NCBI RefSeq assembly: GCF_025698945.1
Contig: NZ_JAILWM010000001.1
Location: 124,001 to 188,000 of the forward strand
Origin: Nitrosopumilus sp.
GTDB lineage: Archaea > Thermoproteota > Nitrososphaeria > Nitrososphaerales > Nitrosopumilaceae
Length of the DNA stretch: 64,000 bases
Direction of reading: 5' to 3'
The notes beneath the pieces were generated by a model. It searched no databases. It was given only the letters and a program-made list of their open reading frames with translations, and was not told the DNA's origin. Of this stretch, positions 34,588 through 44,272 are shown one piece after another. Within the stretch, counting starts at the first letter, position 1; each line of letters opens with the position of its first letter. The translations under genes and the position numbers were made by a program.

Positions 34588-35946
34588 TTAAATTGAATTA
34601 ACTGCTATCTTTTGAACTCGAATTGATGGGGTTATTGATGGAAGAGATGCCCATTGTATCACGTTGATTTGATTATTTCCAATTCCTGAAATATTTTTTA
34701 GCATTTTGGGCAGATTGTGAATAATTCTAACTGATTTTCCAGCACTTTTAATTTCTCCATTTTCAATTACTCTAATTCCGCTTCTTGCCGTACAAGAAAA
34801 GTCTCCTTTAATTGGATTTACTGCATATGTATACCATAATCTCCCAATCAATAATCCGTGTTTAGTATCTTTGATTAATTCATTTTGAGAATAATCTCCA
34901 TTAGGTATTGTGAGATTATGTGGTGCTGATATTGTAATTGGATCTGAACTTCTTCCCATAGGTGATCCTATTCTACATGCATTTCCTGATGATTTTTTTC
35001 CTTCTTTGTAACTGTCAAATAAATTAGAAAAAGTATTTTTGAAAACTCCTTTTTCAATAAAATTTCTTTTTTCTGTCATCACTCCTTCATCGTCCACATG
35101 TTTTGTTCCAATCCCTTCTGGAATGTGTGGCTCATCACTTAATGTTAATTCGCTTATTGCTATTTTTTCATAATAATTATTTGAAAAACAACTTTTTTTT
35201 TCTGAAAATATTTTTAAATTAAAATTTGTTGCTATGACAAAAGCCAATAATTCCCCTACTGAATATGGCTCAAAAATAATATCATATTTCCCTGTATCTA
35301 TTTTTTTAGGGTTAATTGATTCAATGCACATTGTTTTTGAATCTTCTCCAATTTTTTCAGGCAAAAAATTTGATAATGTTCTACAACATGCATGTCCAAT
35401 TCCGGATACTGGGGCTGTGCCTGCTTCTGATTCTGTATTGATAATTCCAGAGACATATGTTGCTTTATCTTTAAAATTCAACCCATTAGAATTTTCCAAT
35501 TCAAAATCTTCATAAACAATATTCAGTGATCCGGTTATCGCTTTTATTTTACTGTTACATGTAGAATTTATCATATTTTGTGCGATATCACTTGCTGTTT
35601 TACCTGATAGATCTTCAAGTTTTTTATCAAAGGTACCCTTAATTTTCTTTGAATTTGTTTTGTAAGGCAATCCCTTCCAAAAAATTCTTGGTTTTAAACT
35701 TGAAATTGATAAAAATGCCTCATCAATTGATTTTCCGATTTTTTCTTGATTTGTTGTTTGAAGAGAAATTATTTTTTTATTGTGAATTAACCTTATTCCG
35801 TAATTCTTATCGAAATTCTGTTTTATTTCTACAATTTCAGAATCTGTAATTCTAACAGTGGTGATCTTTTTTTTAACCACTACTATTTCTGTTTCATCAA
35901 TTCCTATTTTTTTTGAATGACTTATTGCCTTTTCTAAGGCAGACAA
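34588..35946 (-). CDS. pmbA: TldE/PmbA-family metallopeptidase subunit
   Basis: A 452-residue protein of the TldD/TldE family. The TldE subunit lacks the zinc motif HExxxH of TldD; none is visible here, which supports TldE/PmbA. Recognisable text: VRITDSEIVEIKQNFDKNYGIRLIH near the start, VISGIINTESEAG-like part and the C-terminal IGRLWYTYAVNPIKGDFSCTARSGIRV. TldD/E cleaves small peptides. It directly adjoins cofH (zero gap). A TldD partner is not in the window. Confidence 0.85.
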   Translation of the reverse strand: MSALEKAISHSKKIGIDETEIVVVKKKITTVRITDSEIVEIKQNFDKNYGIRLIHNKKIISLQTTNQEKIGKSIDEAFLSISSLKPRIFWKGLPYKTNSKKIKGTFDKKLEDLSGKTASDIAQNMINSTCNSKIKAITGSLNIVYEDFELENSNGLNFKDKATYVSGIINTESEAGTAPVSGIGHACCRTLSNFLPEKIGEDSKTMCIESINPKKIDTGKYDIIFEPYSVGELLAFVIATNFNLKIFSEKKSCFSNNYYEKIAISELTLSDEPHIPEGIGTKHVDDEGVMTEKRNFIEKGVFKNTFSNLFDSYKEGKKSSGNACRIGSPMGRSSDPITISAPHNLTIPNGDYSQNELIKDTKHGLLIGRLWYTYAVNPIKGDFSCTARSGIRVIENGEIKSAGKSVRIIHNLPKMLKNISGIGNNQINVIQWASLPSITPSIRVQKIAVNSI

Positions 35947-37209
35947 CTACTCTCTCCTTGGATTTGAATACTTGAATTTATTAATTTTGATTAATTCAAC
36001 ATATGATCCAAACTGTGATGTGTCTGTAACTTTGTCCAGTTCTTCTTCTAATTCGTTATCATTATCAAATTTTCGCAATATGTCATATTGAGTATTTCTT
36101 TCCGCAGGGATTCTTCCAATTTCTTTAACCATTCTTCTAATTTCTTTTGGTCTTAGTAGTTGCCCATATTCAGAACCAGCTGATGTGGAAATACTTTCGT
36201 TGATCAGTGTGCCTCCAAAATCATTTGCTCCCCACATTAGTAATAGCTGAGACATTTTTTGACCTTCTTTTACCCATGACATTTGTATGTTATTGATAAA
36301 ATTGTTTAACATTATTCTAGCAATGGCATGTGTTAACAATACATCATTACCACTACCTCCTTTTCTAATTCCTTCATGCAATTGATGTTTGTACATTGGA
36401 GCTTCAGTGTGAATGAAATTTAAAGGCACAAATTCTGTAAAACCTTTTGTTTCTTTTTGAATATCTCTTAATTTTTCAATATGTTTGACTCTTTCTTCAA
36501 GAGTTTCTAAATGTCCAAACATCATTGTCGATGTAGTATTTATTCCTAAATTGTGGGCAGATTTGATGATTTTCTCCCATTCTTTAACAGTGATTCTTCC
36601 TGGAGATATTTTGTCTCTTAATTTTTGATCAAGGATTTCCGCTGATGTTCCTGGTAGTGTATTTACACCTGCTTCTTTCATTCTTTTTAGAAATTCCTCG
36701 ATTGACACACCAGATCTTTTTGAACCATATAGTATTTCTTCAGGTGAAAATCCATGAATATGAATATTTGGTATCTCTTTTTTAATTTCTTTACAGATGT
36801 TTTCATACAAATCCCCTTCCATATCTGGAGGTAAACCCGCTTGAATGCAAACTTCTGTTGCTCCTAATTGATGTGCTTCTTTTGCCCTTCTTACAATTTC
36901 CTCTGTTGGAAGAAAATATCCTTCCTCCTCTCTAAAATCTCTACTAAATGCACAAAAACCACATTGTTTAATACAGACATTTGTAAAATTGATATTTCTG
37001 TTAACTACATATGATACAATCTCTCCTACTCTTCTCCTTCGTAATTCATCAGCTACAAATCCAACTAAATGAAAATCCACTCCTTGTGTTTTGTAAAGTT
37101 CTAATCCATCATTAGCGGATATTTCTTTTTCTGACAATGCATTGTTTAGAATATCTACCACAATTGGGTCGGCGTTTTTAAAAAGTGAGTCTATGTTTGT
37201 CATTTCCAA
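35947..37209 (-). CDS. cofH: FO synthase subunit 2 (CofH)
   Basis: A 420-residue radical SAM enzyme with Cys79, Cys83 and Cys86 (CIKQCGFC). Together with CofG it makes the deazaflavin FO, using tyrosine; CofH adds the 4-hydroxybenzyl radical to 5-amino-6-ribitylamino-uracil. Text typical of CofH: INFTNVCIKQCGFCAF, CIQAGLPPDMEGDLYENI, HGFSPEEI, GVNTLPGTSAEIL and TSTMMFGHLE. The gene overlaps cofG by ten bases and adjoins pmbA. Confidence 0.93.
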   Translation of the reverse strand: MEMTNIDSLFKNADPIVVDILNNALSEKEISANDGLELYKTQGVDFHLVGFVADELRRRRVGEIVSYVVNRNINFTNVCIKQCGFCAFSRDFREEEGYFLPTEEIVRRAKEAHQLGATEVCIQAGLPPDMEGDLYENICKEIKKEIPNIHIHGFSPEEILYGSKRSGVSIEEFLKRMKEAGVNTLPGTSAEILDQKLRDKISPGRITVKEWEKIIKSAHNLGINTTSTMMFGHLETLEERVKHIEKLRDIQKETKGFTEFVPLNFIHTEAPMYKHQLHEGIRKGGSGNDVLLTHAIARIMLNNFINNIQMSWVKEGQKMSQLLLMWGANDFGGTLINESISTSAGSEYGQLLRPKEIRRMVKEIGRIPAERNTQYDILRKFDNDNELEEELDKVTDTSQFGSYVELIKINKFKYSNPRRE

Positions 37210-38369
37210 TAATCCTCTCTTACCAAACCTTCCTCATCCTCAATTAATGATATCTTATCTCTTAACTCTTTGCCAATAAAAGAAAAGAATTCTGGATATA
37301 CTGGAAACCTACACTTTAGTTCAAATCCTGATTTCTTTGAATTTTCATCTACTTTGTTGATTTCTGGCCACGAGAATTCTGGATTTACAAAATCTGGTGT
37401 TAAAGGAGATATTCCGCCCCAATCATTTATTCCAACTGAAAGAAAACTTTGATAAGATTTGGGTGATAGATTTGGTGGAATTTGTATGTTCATTTTAGGC
37501 ATTAAGATTCTTGTGAGTGCAACCACTATTTTGAAATATTTTTCATCAGCAGATGGCATATTACTCATGATTGTATCTGACTTTGGTTGAAAGTTTTGTA
37601 AAATAACTTCTTGAATATTTTCATATTTTTGGTGCAGTTCTTTAATTGCGATTATTGAATCAATTATTTCTTCAATAGTTTCACCAATACCTACAAGAAT
37701 CCCTGTTGTCATTGGAATGCCTAGTCTTCCGGAATTCTCTAAAACTTCCAATCTCTCTTTTGGTTTTTTACTTGATGCCAAGTAATGAGGCATTCCTTTT
37801 TTTGTCAGTCTGTCACTAACATTTTCAAGCATAACCCCCATCGATACATTTGTTTTCTTCAATTCTTTCATTTCTTGAAAAGTCAGATTTCCTGCATTTG
37901 TATGTGGAAATAATCCTGCTTCTAATGCCTGTTCTGATGAATGAATCAGATATTCGCTTGTTGATTTGAACCCGTTTTCTCGTAACCAATCTCGTGCTTC
38001 TTGATATTTTAGTTCAGGTTTTTCTCCAGTAACAAAGAGTGCCTCAACACATCTGTATTTTTTTGCTAGCTGTAAAAGATCAAAAATTTGTTGTTTTGAC
38101 ATTAATGATAATTTTCTCTCTCCTGGTTCAGATTTGTATGTACAATATGAACAGGTGTCTTTGCACAAATTCACAATATTGAAAAAAGCTTTTTTGGAGA
38201 ATGTAACTGTGTTTTTTTTATATTTTGTTCTTAGTCTTTGTGCAGTGAAAAACAATTCATCAGATTCTGTTTTTGCTTTTTCAAAAATATTCAGGATGTC
38301 TTGACGATCGATTGTCTTGTTCTCTAATACGTTGTTTAAACTCTCAGAGTTTAAGACAATATTATTCAA
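37200..38369 (-). CDS. cofG: FO synthase subunit 1 (CofG)
   Basis: A 389-residue radical SAM enzyme with Cys69, Cys73 and Cys76 in CKDTCSYC (CX3CX2C). CofG closes the deazaflavin ring in FO synthesis. Family text: FFNIVNLCKDTCSYCTY, ALFVTGEKPE, GMPHYLASSKKP, GIPMTTGILVGIGET and INDWGGISPLTPDFVNPE. It overlaps cofH. The gene is preceded by 42 bases before the htrA stop, so an operon with htrA is not clear. Confidence 0.94.
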   Translation of the reverse strand: MNNIVLNSESLNNVLENKTIDRQDILNIFEKAKTESDELFFTAQRLRTKYKKNTVTFSKKAFFNIVNLCKDTCSYCTYKSEPGERKLSLMSKQQIFDLLQLAKKYRCVEALFVTGEKPELKYQEARDWLRENGFKSTSEYLIHSSEQALEAGLFPHTNAGNLTFQEMKELKKTNVSMGVMLENVSDRLTKKGMPHYLASSKKPKERLEVLENSGRLGIPMTTGILVGIGETIEEIIDSIIAIKELHQKYENIQEVILQNFQPKSDTIMSNMPSADEKYFKIVVALTRILMPKMNIQIPPNLSPKSYQSFLSVGINDWGGISPLTPDFVNPEFSWPEINKVDENSKKSGFELKCRFPVYPEFFSFIGKELRDKISLIEDEEGLVREDYWK

Positions 38370-38411
38370 CAGAAAGAATTCTTGTCTAGCTGTATTTATG
38401 CTTGTATTGGA

Positions 38412-39554
38412 TTAATTCCCATTTGGTCTTTCTTGAAGTGTAATGGTGACATTGGTTGTTCTTCCATCTCTGAGTATTTCTAAAACCATTTCATCTCCTA
38501 CTGATTTTGCTCTTTGAAGATGTATCAAAATATCGTCAATTTTTCTTACTTCAATTCCGTCAACTGATAAAATAATGTCTCCTCCAACTGGAAATTTAAC
38601 TCCATCTACTTCAATTGATTTATCTGAACCGATTAATCCTGCTTTTTCAGCAGGACTGTCTTTTACTACTGTGATTACCAAAAATCCCACTGCCTCAGTT
38701 AATTCTAAAACGTTTGCTAAATCTGGATCAATGTCTCGTCCAGCAATACCGATCCAAGGATGTTTGTATTCTCCTTTTTCAATTAATGTTGGGACTATTT
38801 TTGCAACTGTTTGTGACGGAATGGCAAATCCTACACCTGTAAACTCTCCAGTGGTTGATTGAATTGCGGTGTTGATTCCTACAACTCCTCCTCTCATATT
38901 GATTAATGGACCTCCTGAATTTCCTGGATTAATAGCTGCATCTGTTTGAATTACATCTGGTATTGAATAACCTGCACCTGATGGAAGCAACCTTCCTAAT
39001 TGACTGACTATTCCCGATGTCATTGATCCTGATAATCCAAATGGGTTTCCAATAGCAGCAATCTGTTCACCCACTTTGAGATTTGATGAATCTCCTAGAG
39101 CCAGAGGATGTAATAACACTAAATCTGAATTTACTTTGATTACGGCAATATCTGTAAATTTATCTACTCCGATCATATCTGCATTGTAAGAGCGACCATC
39201 AAGAAAAGTCACAATGACTTTTTTTGCATTATTTACTACATGTGCATTAGTGATGATGTGTCCTTTTTTATCAAAAACAAAACCTGAGCCAACTCCGCCT
39301 CCTCCTTCAGATTCTTCTCCTCTTTGAACATTAACTCTGACCACTCCTGGCTCTGATTTTTCAAAAATTTCCACTAAAGACAAATTTTTTGAAAAGACAT
39401 CTGTAGATTCTCCAATTGCATTTGGAATGTGATTCTCGTCTACAATTGTTTGTGGATCTATTGATTCCGGTACTGTTACAAAAATTGCTAGAAAAATTCC
39501 AATTACGACTGCAGCTCCTATTCCACCACCTACAAACAAACCTGACTTGTCCAT
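38412..39554 (-). CDS. HtrA/DegP-type serine protease
   Basis: A 380-residue protein. Residues about 8-27 are a membrane anchor. The trypsin-like domain has the triad His105 (ITNAHVV), Asp135 (FTDIAVIK) and Ser213 (GNSGGPL). A single PDZ domain follows from about 275. HtrA proteases remove damaged proteins outside or at the membrane. Full length for the DegQ/DegS-like subtype (anchored, one PDZ). It is the only gene between the cof cluster and the glycosyltransferase on this strand. Confidence 0.93.
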   Translation of the reverse strand: MDKSGLFVGGGIGAAVVIGIFLAIFVTVPESIDPQTIVDENHIPNAIGESTDVFSKNLSLVEIFEKSEPGVVRVNVQRGEESEGGGGVGSGFVFDKKGHIITNAHVVNNAKKVIVTFLDGRSYNADMIGVDKFTDIAVIKVNSDLVLLHPLALGDSSNLKVGEQIAAIGNPFGLSGSMTSGIVSQLGRLLPSGAGYSIPDVIQTDAAINPGNSGGPLINMRGGVVGINTAIQSTTGEFTGVGFAIPSQTVAKIVPTLIEKGEYKHPWIGIAGRDIDPDLANVLELTEAVGFLVITVVKDSPAEKAGLIGSDKSIEVDGVKFPVGGDIILSVDGIEVRKIDDILIHLQRAKSVGDEMVLEILRDGRTTNVTITLQERPNGN

Positions 39555-39591
39555 GAGTTTTCTATTCTTTGTTTTCTATCTAAAAGGCTTG

Positions 39592-40800
39592 CTATACACT
39601 TAGGGAACTTTGTGTATGGTCTTTCATTGAATAATTCCTTCCTCTCCAGGATACTGAGGATGAACTTTTTGCTTGAAGTAAACCACTCAAAAATCCTAAC
39701 GCCACAACTAAACTACCAAGTGGTGCAAAAAATACATATTTTAATTTCAACTTTAGGCCAATTTTAATTTCCATTATTGCCCCTGTGTAAATTAATAGCG
39801 ATGCTATTGCAGATACCCCCAATAATATTTTTGATGATCCTGATTCTATTGGGGATAACACTGCTATTGACAATATTGGGAATGGGACAAATAACAAAAA
39901 TACAATTGCAATAAAAATTCCTATTGCTATTTTTCCACTTTGAAGATATAGAGGAATCATGAGTCTTTTCAAGGCATTCCATAATGTTCCTTTGTCTCTT
40001 GCCCAGACTGCTTGAATTAGGTGTTCTCCTCTAACTAGTTTTATCTTATGTCCTGATTCTTTTACTTTTTTTCCTAGTGCTCCATCTTCTATGATTTCGT
40101 GTTTTACTCCTTCATGCATGCCCACTTGTTCATATGTTGTTTTTTTTATGATGAAAAAACTTCCAAAAAAATAACCTGTTTTTTTTGCAGGATTGTTAAC
40201 ATTCAATGCTGAGAATCTTGAATGAAGAAATGTAGATATCATTGGTAGTGTGACGTTTGTCCAAAAATCAAATGTGAGCATTTTTGGAATTGCAGACAAT
40301 GCATCTAAATTAAATGATATTAGATGTGATACTGCAAGATGCATTACATTTTTTGCATGTATGGTATCTGCATCTGTAAATAACAAAAGTTCCCCTGTTG
40401 ATTTTTTATAGCCTTCCATACATGCCCAATTTTTTCCCATCCATCCATTAGGTTTGGGTCTTGCAATGACAGGAATTATTTTTGAATATTTTTTTGCATA
40501 CTCTGAAATTATTTTACCTGTATTGTCATCTGATGAATCATCTATCACAATAATTTCATAATTTGGATATTCTTGATTTGCTAATGAGTCCAAACACTTT
40601 CCAACAAATCTCTCTTCATTTCTTGCTGGCAAAATTACAGAAACTTTTGGCAATGATTTTGAAATATTTTCAAATCTGTCTAAATATGGTGTATGGCTAA
40701 ATGAATTTGCCATTGATTTAATTAGAAAAACCCATGCTACACAAATGCCTATTAATATTGCAGTTAGTGAATAATTGAAAACATCAAATATTATTTCCAT
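39592..40800 (-). CDS. Membrane-bound family 2 glycosyltransferase
   Basis: From the ATG at 40800 the protein is 402 residues. One N-terminal helix (about 8-27) precedes a GT-A catalytic domain: PKVSVILPARNEERFVGKCL, IVIDDSSDDNTG, LLFTDADTIH (DxD-like). Two to three membrane helices follow near the C-terminus (about 300-380). It resembles CrtQ/HpnI-type transferases that glycosylate lipids or carotenoids; the acceptor is unknown. The open frame extends to 40920 but overlaps the upstream SRPBCC gene. The two genes are five bases apart. Confidence 0.88.
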   Translation of the reverse strand: MEIIFDVFNYSLTAILIGICVAWVFLIKSMANSFSHTPYLDRFENISKSLPKVSVILPARNEERFVGKCLDSLANQEYPNYEIIVIDDSSDDNTGKIISEYAKKYSKIIPVIARPKPNGWMGKNWACMEGYKKSTGELLLFTDADTIHAKNVMHLAVSHLISFNLDALSAIPKMLTFDFWTNVTLPMISTFLHSRFSALNVNNPAKKTGYFFGSFFIIKKTTYEQVGMHEGVKHEIIEDGALGKKVKESGHKIKLVRGEHLIQAVWARDKGTLWNALKRLMIPLYLQSGKIAIGIFIAIVFLLFVPFPILSIAVLSPIESGSSKILLGVSAIASLLIYTGAIMEIKIGLKLKLKYVFFAPLGSLVVALGFLSGLLQAKSSSSVSWRGRNYSMKDHTQSSLSV

Positions 40801-40805
40801 GAAGT

Positions 40806-41222
40806 TTATCTCTCGATTTCTAATTTGATACTCTGCATTGCTTGCTCTGTACCACTTTTGATATGCTTCTTTATCATCCCAGTAAACATTCCCATCATCC
40901 CTGTTAATTTTATATCCCAAAATGTTTTGAGAATTGTTTTGTCTTCTTTGGAACTTAATGAAATTATTTTCACACCATCGATTATCCCCTTGGTAAATTT
41001 TGCCTCTATTTTCTCTTTAGGATAAAGATGTACTTCTTGAAGACATTTTTGATCTCTGAATGCTATTATGATTTCTCTAATAACCTTGTTTTCCTTTTTT
41101 GAGATGTTTTTGATCTCTTTTGTACCCTTCCAAAATTTTGGTTCATTATCAATATCAGATATGATATCCCAAACTTTGTCAATTGTAGAATTAATTTCAA
41201 GTTCTACTTCAATTGTAGCCAT
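40806..41222 (-). CDS. SRPBCC/START-like lipid-binding-fold protein
   Basis: A 138-residue protein with the START-like pattern: MATIEVELEINSTIDKVWDIISDIDNEPKFW, then a beta sheet and a C-terminal long helix GTEQAMQSIKLEIER. Such proteins bind hydrophobic ligands or act as cyclases and ligand carriers. It is upstream of, and five bases from, the glycosyltransferase, so it may bind or deliver its lipid substrate. Specific ligand unknown. Confidence 0.8.
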   Translation of the reverse strand: MATIEVELEINSTIDKVWDIISDIDNEPKFWKGTKEIKNISKKENKVIREIIIAFRDQKCLQEVHLYPKEKIEAKFTKGIIDGVKIISLSSKEDKTILKTFWDIKLTGMMGMFTGMIKKHIKSGTEQAMQSIKLEIER

Positions 41223-41375
41223 ATTCTATACTTGCCATTCCGCATTAAATATATTAGAATCCTCTCACATGACAAATAGACTGTGATGGGCAACATGCCT
41301 AAAATCCAGAACAGTAACTCCAGTTCTAATGGCATTTGCCATTCTTCCGTCACAGTCAACTTAAATTTGAAAAAA

Positions 41376-41591
41376 ATGAAACCCTCAAAATACATGCCAA
41401 AAATTGGAACACTTGATGGATCTGCCTTTTGGAAAAATGCTTATGCACATCAACGTGGAAAATTGTTAAAAAAAGTTAATGTTCCCGAAGATCAAATTAT
41501 CATCTTGGTTAACAAAAAATACATGGAATTACCAGCTGCTCTTCGATATGAGATTGAAACTAGTGGAATTGATAAAAAGGAATTAGTATAA
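41376..41591 (+). CDS. Small hypothetical protein
   Basis: About 71 residues from ATG 41376 (MKPSKYMPKIGTLDGS); an ATG at 41394 would give 65. The upstream in-frame segment back to 41283 is Ser/Asn-rich, unlikely to be coding. Basic N-terminus, then VPEDQIIILVNKKYMELPAALRYEIETSG, a compact alpha/beta motif. No known family. It precedes the tRNA-binding-domain gene by 38 bases on the same strand. Confidence 0.55.
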   Translation: MKPSKYMPKIGTLDGSAFWKNAYAHQRGKLLKKVNVPEDQIIILVNKKYMELPAALRYEIETSGIDKKELV

Positions 41592-41629
41592 TTCGAAATT
41601 CATTTTAACGGGATTAATTATGATTTGAT

Positions 41630-41959
41630 ATGTCCAATGTATCATATGATGATTTTGCAAAATTAGACATTAGAGTTGCAAAGATTATTGCAACAGAGCC
41701 TATTGAGGGAAAATCCAGAATTATTAAAGGTAGGATAGATTTAGGAAATGATGATCAGCGTGATGTGATTATTGGTGGTGCTCAATATTATAATCCTGAA
41801 GACATTGTTGGTAAAACTGTAATTGTTATTGCAAATCTTGAACCAAAAAAAATGGCAGGTATTGAATCAAATGCAATGTTATTGGCAGCAGATGTTGATG
41901 ATAAACCCTATTGGTTAACAGTAAATGAAGAAATTCCTTTGGGCAGTCCTATAAAATAG
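41630..41959 (+). CDS. tRNA-binding (EMAP/CsaA-like) domain protein
   Basis: A 109-residue OB-fold protein of the EMAP II/Trbp111/MetG C-terminal family: SYDDFAKLDIRVAKIIATEPIEGKSR, NLEPKKMAGIESNAMLLAA. Stand-alone members bind the outside corner of tRNA and in archaea may assist the methionyl-tRNA synthetase or act as chaperone-like CsaA. It occurs here as a separate protein. The catalytic MetRS is not in the window. Confidence 0.88.
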   Translation: MSNVSYDDFAKLDIRVAKIIATEPIEGKSRIIKGRIDLGNDDQRDVIIGGAQYYNPEDIVGKTVIVIANLEPKKMAGIESNAMLLAADVDDKPYWLTVNEEIPLGSPIK

Positions 41960-42133
41960 ATATTTTGAAAGGGAGTCCAAGTTATCCCCCTCTCATCCAA
42001 AATTTTTAATGTAGGTTCTTTGGGAACCATATTTTCTGAATTGGATGTTTTCTATTGCAAAATTTGTATAAAAATTTGATTGTCTTTATAAGTAAAAATT
42101 AAAGAAATTAATGAAAATAAGTTTGATCTATGA

Positions 42134-42694
42134 CTAGTCATAAATCATAAGATCTTTTTCTTCTAGTAATGCGTGCAAGTTGTTAACAGACCTGTAAACA
42201 TCTGGTTCTTGCTTAGCACCCGTACAGACAAGTTTTCCTGAGGAAAATAACAATATGACTGTTTTAGGGTCTAACATTCTATGGATAAGTCCTGGAAATT
42301 GTTCTGGCTCATACATGCTTCTTGGAAGAGTTCTCGCTGCTTGTTCTAAATGGATTTTTCCACCCAAGTTAATTGAAGCAACAATATTTTGAATCGTAAC
42401 TGTTGCATCTTTTTTTACTTTGATTCCTCCTTTACGAAGTTTTTGTACAACAGTCTTAACGGCTTTTCTTGCCATCTCTTCGGATTTAGAACCTGTACAT
42501 ACCATTTTACCTGAAGTGAAAATCAATGTTGCAGTTTTTGGAACCTTTAATCTAAATACCAATCCTGGAAATTGATCTGGATGATATTCTACGTCTGGAA
42601 ATGTTCTAGTGATTTCATTCAAGTCCATTTTTTGCCCAACATCTGCTGAGGCTACAACGTTTTCCACACTTACGATAGGTTTTGTTTGTGGCAT
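42134..42694 (-). CDS. tbp: TATA-box-binding protein
   Basis: A 186-residue TBP with two direct repeats. Each repeat shows the pattern IVSVENVVASADVGQKMDLN / VTIQNIVASINLGGKIHLEQ, and later FPGLVFRLKVPKTATLIFTSGK / FPGLIHRMLDPKTVILLFSSGK with CTGSKSEEMA / CTGAKQEPDV. It binds the archaeal TATA box and nucleates transcription with TFB, whose gene lies at 56581. An intergenic space of 145 bases separates it from the divergent DUF1512 gene. Confidence 0.97.
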   Translation of the reverse strand: MPQTKPIVSVENVVASADVGQKMDLNEITRTFPDVEYHPDQFPGLVFRLKVPKTATLIFTSGKMVCTGSKSEEMARKAVKTVVQKLRKGGIKVKKDATVTIQNIVASINLGGKIHLEQAARTLPRSMYEPEQFPGLIHRMLDPKTVILLFSSGKLVCTGAKQEPDVYRSVNNLHALLEEKDLMIYD

Positions 42695-42839
42695 ATTCAG
42701 ATTTTTTTGTATTTTAACTATAATAAAAGGACTCGCCAGATTTTTGGGCTTCTATGCATGGATTTTACAATTTTTGGAGTAAAATTGGCTATGGAATAAT
42801 ACGAATGATTTAATTTAGATCCGACGATCGCAGAGTCTA

Positions 42840-43961
42840 GTGAATTTTACAAATTTTGATTTTGATCAATTATTCTCAATGGGTGATGATACTAATCCAT
42901 TAATGATGCTAATTTGGATTATCCCTATCATTCTCTTTGTATTTTATGGTCAAAGAATTCAACTATACGTAACTTCTGGAGAAATAAAAAAAGGAATTGG
43001 TAAACTTGATGAATATAGAACGGAATCTAAAAAAGAGTTAATAGACTACATTAAAAAAAATCTAAATCCAAAAGAAGAACCTGGCAAAAAAATTGATAAA
43101 TTTCTGGATTACTTTACAATAATGCCTGTTGATATGGACCCTAATGGAATTGTGGATAAAGTTCAACACATGGTAAGACTGCGCGAAGATTATACTAGAA
43201 ATCATATTCAATCTCTTTCTCCTGAAATTTCTGAATTGGAATTAAACAAGGTACAAACTTTGCTTGAAATTGCTTCCTCATTGCAGATGATTTACAAAAT
43301 AATCAATCACATGTTTTTGACTGCTAAAAAACAAAACAATTATCCATTGATTTTGCCTCTTCAAATGGTTCTTCCATTTATAATGGAACAAGCTGAGGCA
43401 ATGAAAGATGCAATTCCTGCATTTAAGGCAGGTCAACCTGTTGGAGATGGTATTGGACCTATGATTGTAGGAAAAATGATGCTTCCTTGTGAAAAAGAGA
43501 TAGTTGCATTTCAAACAATTCTTGCAAAAACAGAATATAAAGAGCGAAATCTATTTCTATTAAAAGCTGAAGGACCTGGTTCTACTGTTGGAAGACCGGC
43601 CGATGCTTTGAAGGAAATTATTTCTAAAAATAAAATTGATGCAATAATTATGATTGATGCTGCGTTAAAGATGGAGGGCGAAGATTCTGCTACGATTGCA
43701 CAAGGTTTTGGTGCAGCAATAGGTGGAATTGGAACAGAAAAATTCCATATCGAAGAAATTGCAACCACCAACAACATTCCGGTATTTTCTATAGTCATTA
43801 AACAATCAGTTAAAGAGGCAATCACTTTGATGACAAAAGAAATTGCGGATCAAGCAGATAATGTTTTATCTCAAGTTTATGAGATGATTGATGAAAATAC
43901 CAACTCAGGTGATTCTGTATTGATAATAGGTGTTGGCAATACATCTGGGGTGCCTCAATAA
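42840..43961 (+). CDS. DUF1512 family membrane-anchored protein
   Basis: A 373-residue protein. One membrane helix near residues 20-38 (MMLIWIIPIILFVFYGQRI) follows a short N-terminus, then a soluble helical region and a C-terminal alpha/beta domain (GPGSTVGRPADALKEIISKN, MIDAALKMEGEDSATIAQGFGAAIGG). I recognise it as the archaeal DUF1512 family, of unknown function. It starts at GTG 42840. The stop overlaps the following small zinc gene by one base. Confidence 0.8.
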   Translation: MNFTNFDFDQLFSMGDDTNPLMMLIWIIPIILFVFYGQRIQLYVTSGEIKKGIGKLDEYRTESKKELIDYIKKNLNPKEEPGKKIDKFLDYFTIMPVDMDPNGIVDKVQHMVRLREDYTRNHIQSLSPEISELELNKVQTLLEIASSLQMIYKIINHMFLTAKKQNNYPLILPLQMVLPFIMEQAEAMKDAIPAFKAGQPVGDGIGPMIVGKMMLPCEKEIVAFQTILAKTEYKERNLFLLKAEGPGSTVGRPADALKEIISKNKIDAIIMIDAALKMEGEDSATIAQGFGAAIGGIGTEKFHIEEIATTNNIPVFSIVIKQSVKEAITLMTKEIADQADNVLSQVYEMIDENTNSGDSVLIIGVGNTSGVPQ

Positions 43962-44140
43962 TGTTCTCAAAGAAAAAAATCACTATTGCTTATTCTGTTG
44001 AAAAATGTCAAAAATGCGGTATGTTAAGAAAAAGAAAATTTTCTGAAGGTGATGTTTTATTTGATATTTCTTCTAAATGTTCATCTTGTAATGGAACAAC
44101 TAGAATAGAAAAAATATTTGCTGAAACCCTAGAACAATAA
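43961..44140 (+). CDS. 59-residue zinc-ribbon protein
   Basis: A small gene with its ATG at 43961 overlapping the previous stop (TAATG), ending TAA 44138-44140. It has CQKCG near residue 16 and CSSCNG near 40, making a zinc ribbon with a basic patch (KKKITIAYSV, MLRKRKF). Translation is coupled to DUF1512, so the two may act together. Function unknown. Confidence 0.65.
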   Translation: MFSKKKITIAYSVEKCQKCGMLRKRKFSEGDVLFDISSKCSSCNGTTRIEKIFAETLEQ

Positions 44141-44144
44141 ATTT

Positions 44145-44258
44145 TTAATTTGTCCTGAATTTTACATTACACTTTGGGCAAAACCATGACGTGTCTTCTC
44201 CTTGCTCTTTAAACATAAAACCTGCACATTTTGGACAAGGGCTTATCTCATCACTCAT
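44145..44258 (-). CDS. 37-residue zinc-ribbon microprotein
   Basis: ATG at 44258, TAA at 44145. The product has CPKCAGFM and CPKCNVKF, giving a complete four-cysteine ribbon in 37 residues, similar to the small Zn-ribbon tails of archaeal RNA polymerase subunits but without other domains. It lies just downstream of map on the same strand (14 bases from its end). Confidence 0.6.
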   Translation of the reverse strand: MSDEISPCPKCAGFMFKEQGEDTSWFCPKCNVKFRTN

Positions 44259-44272
44259 CTTTATTCTTTTTT

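Noticed and set aside
40801-40920. Extended N-terminus of the glycosyltransferase frame
   Set aside because: It overlaps the coding end of the SRPBCC gene on the same strand in another frame; ATG 40800 gives a proper membrane-helix start.
41283-41375. Ser/Asn-rich N-terminal extension before 41376
   Set aside because: The composition is unlike the rest and resembles intergenic DNA; the downstream ATGs give a compact protein.
42014-42028. Small hairpin GGTTC-TTTGG-GAACC in the gap before tbp
   Set aside because: The five-base stem is too short to separate from chance in this 174-base gap; no gene or other element was seen there.
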